Below are positions 13,277-13,382 of a DNA stretch of 13,382 bases, piece by piece. The DNA comes from an uncultured Porphyromonadaceae bacterium (GTDB taxonomy: Bacteria > Bacteroidota > Bacteroidia > Bacteroidales > Muribaculaceae): contig URMA01000085.1 in the NCBI GenBank assembly GCA_900548875.1, positions 1 to 13,382 on the forward strand. The letters run 5' to 3'. Every line of letters starts with the position of its first letter. Within the stretch, counting starts at the first letter, position 1. The notes under the pieces were generated by a model that saw only the letters and a program-made list of their open reading frames with translations, was not told the origin of the DNA and did not search any database. Position numbers and translations under genes: made by a program.

Positions 13277-13382
13277 TCAAAACGACGGAAAGCCGTTTAT
13301 GGTATTACTGGCAACGAAATTCTGTAATACGAGGGCCTCAAGCCTGCGAAGAAGTCCATTTGTCAGACGCTCGAACGGCGGG
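13277..13382 (-). CDS. Possible 3' end of an unrecognised gene at the right edge (partial)
   Basis: An open minus-strand frame enters from the right edge and ends in tandem stops, TGA at 13277-13279 and TAA at 13274-13276. The visible 34 residues read PPFERLTNGLLRRLEALVLQ and then NFVASNTINGFPSF. Tandem stops are common at real gene ends, but the fragment is too short to assign. The stretch nearest the edge is antisense to the second copy of the 16-bp repeat, and a plus-strand frame beginning MVLLATKFCNT at 13299 is also open to the edge, so the strand is uncertain. Confidence 0.25.
   Translation of the reverse strand, partial: PPFERLTNGLLRRLEALVLQNFVASNTINGFPSF
13362..13377 (+). repeat. 16-bp direct repeat, copy 2 (right edge)
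   Basis: This is the second exact copy of the 16-nt sequence at 12048-12063. Only 5 nt remain to the window edge, so it cannot be seen whether a further paralogue remnant continues beyond. Confidence 0.5.

Noticed and set aside
1..13382. CRISPR arrays, tRNA or rRNA genes, insertion-sequence ends
   Set aside because: No regularly spaced repeats, no tRNA-like cloverleaf arms with CCA context, and no transposase frame or terminal inverted repeats were found by reading both strands.

Overview
The window looks like a mosaic from a gut Bacteroidales genome, probably GC-rich and Alistipes-like (genus is a guess). Evidence for Bacteroidales is four promoter-like sites of the TAnnTTTG type with spaced TTG/TTTG boxes at some of them, two adjacent lipoproteins with short lipobox signal peptides, and a ParB-type protein with a long acidic tail. 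The left 1.5 kb differs: a low-GC gene with a strong Shine-Dalgarno, and a DUF3847-like N-terminus, both typical of clostridial conjugative elements. The junction between the two lies inside one reading frame.

Layout: (1) 1-1260, clostridial-type segment: the tail of an unrecognised gene, a membrane-anchored serine D-Ala-D-Ala carboxypeptidase (202-1140) and its terminator. (2) 1291-3892: a fused DUF3847/ParB-like gene ending in a very strong terminator, then a small unrecognised gene. (3) 3982-9062, an AT-richer minus-strand island: an unrecognised 925-residue protein and, 7 nt downstream, a calcineurin-type metallophosphoesterase with a C-terminal extension; then a 64-residue protein with its own promoter-like site and a terminator; then a separate zinc-ribbon protein. 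(4) 9063-9509: intergenic, holding a consensus Bacteroidales promoter and a leader of about 195 nt. (5) 9510-11717: two GC-rich lipoprotein genes in one operon, closed by a 40-bp perfect palindrome. (6) 11798-12097: decayed 3' remnant of a paralogue of the second lipoprotein. (7) 12176-13195, minus strand: a small antitoxin-like gene followed by a zeta-family toxin/kinase. (8) The right edge may carry the 3' end of another minus-strand gene.

The best candidate for an undescribed system is the 925-aa protein plus phosphoesterase operon. Its two large genes are tightly coupled, its base composition differs from both flanks, and it sits next to a toxin-antitoxin pair and recombined paralogues, which suggests an accessory defence or conflict locus. 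A function for the 925-aa protein cannot be assigned from sequence alone. The DUF3847/ParB fusion is equally worth checking because it is either a true recombination junction or an assembly chimera.
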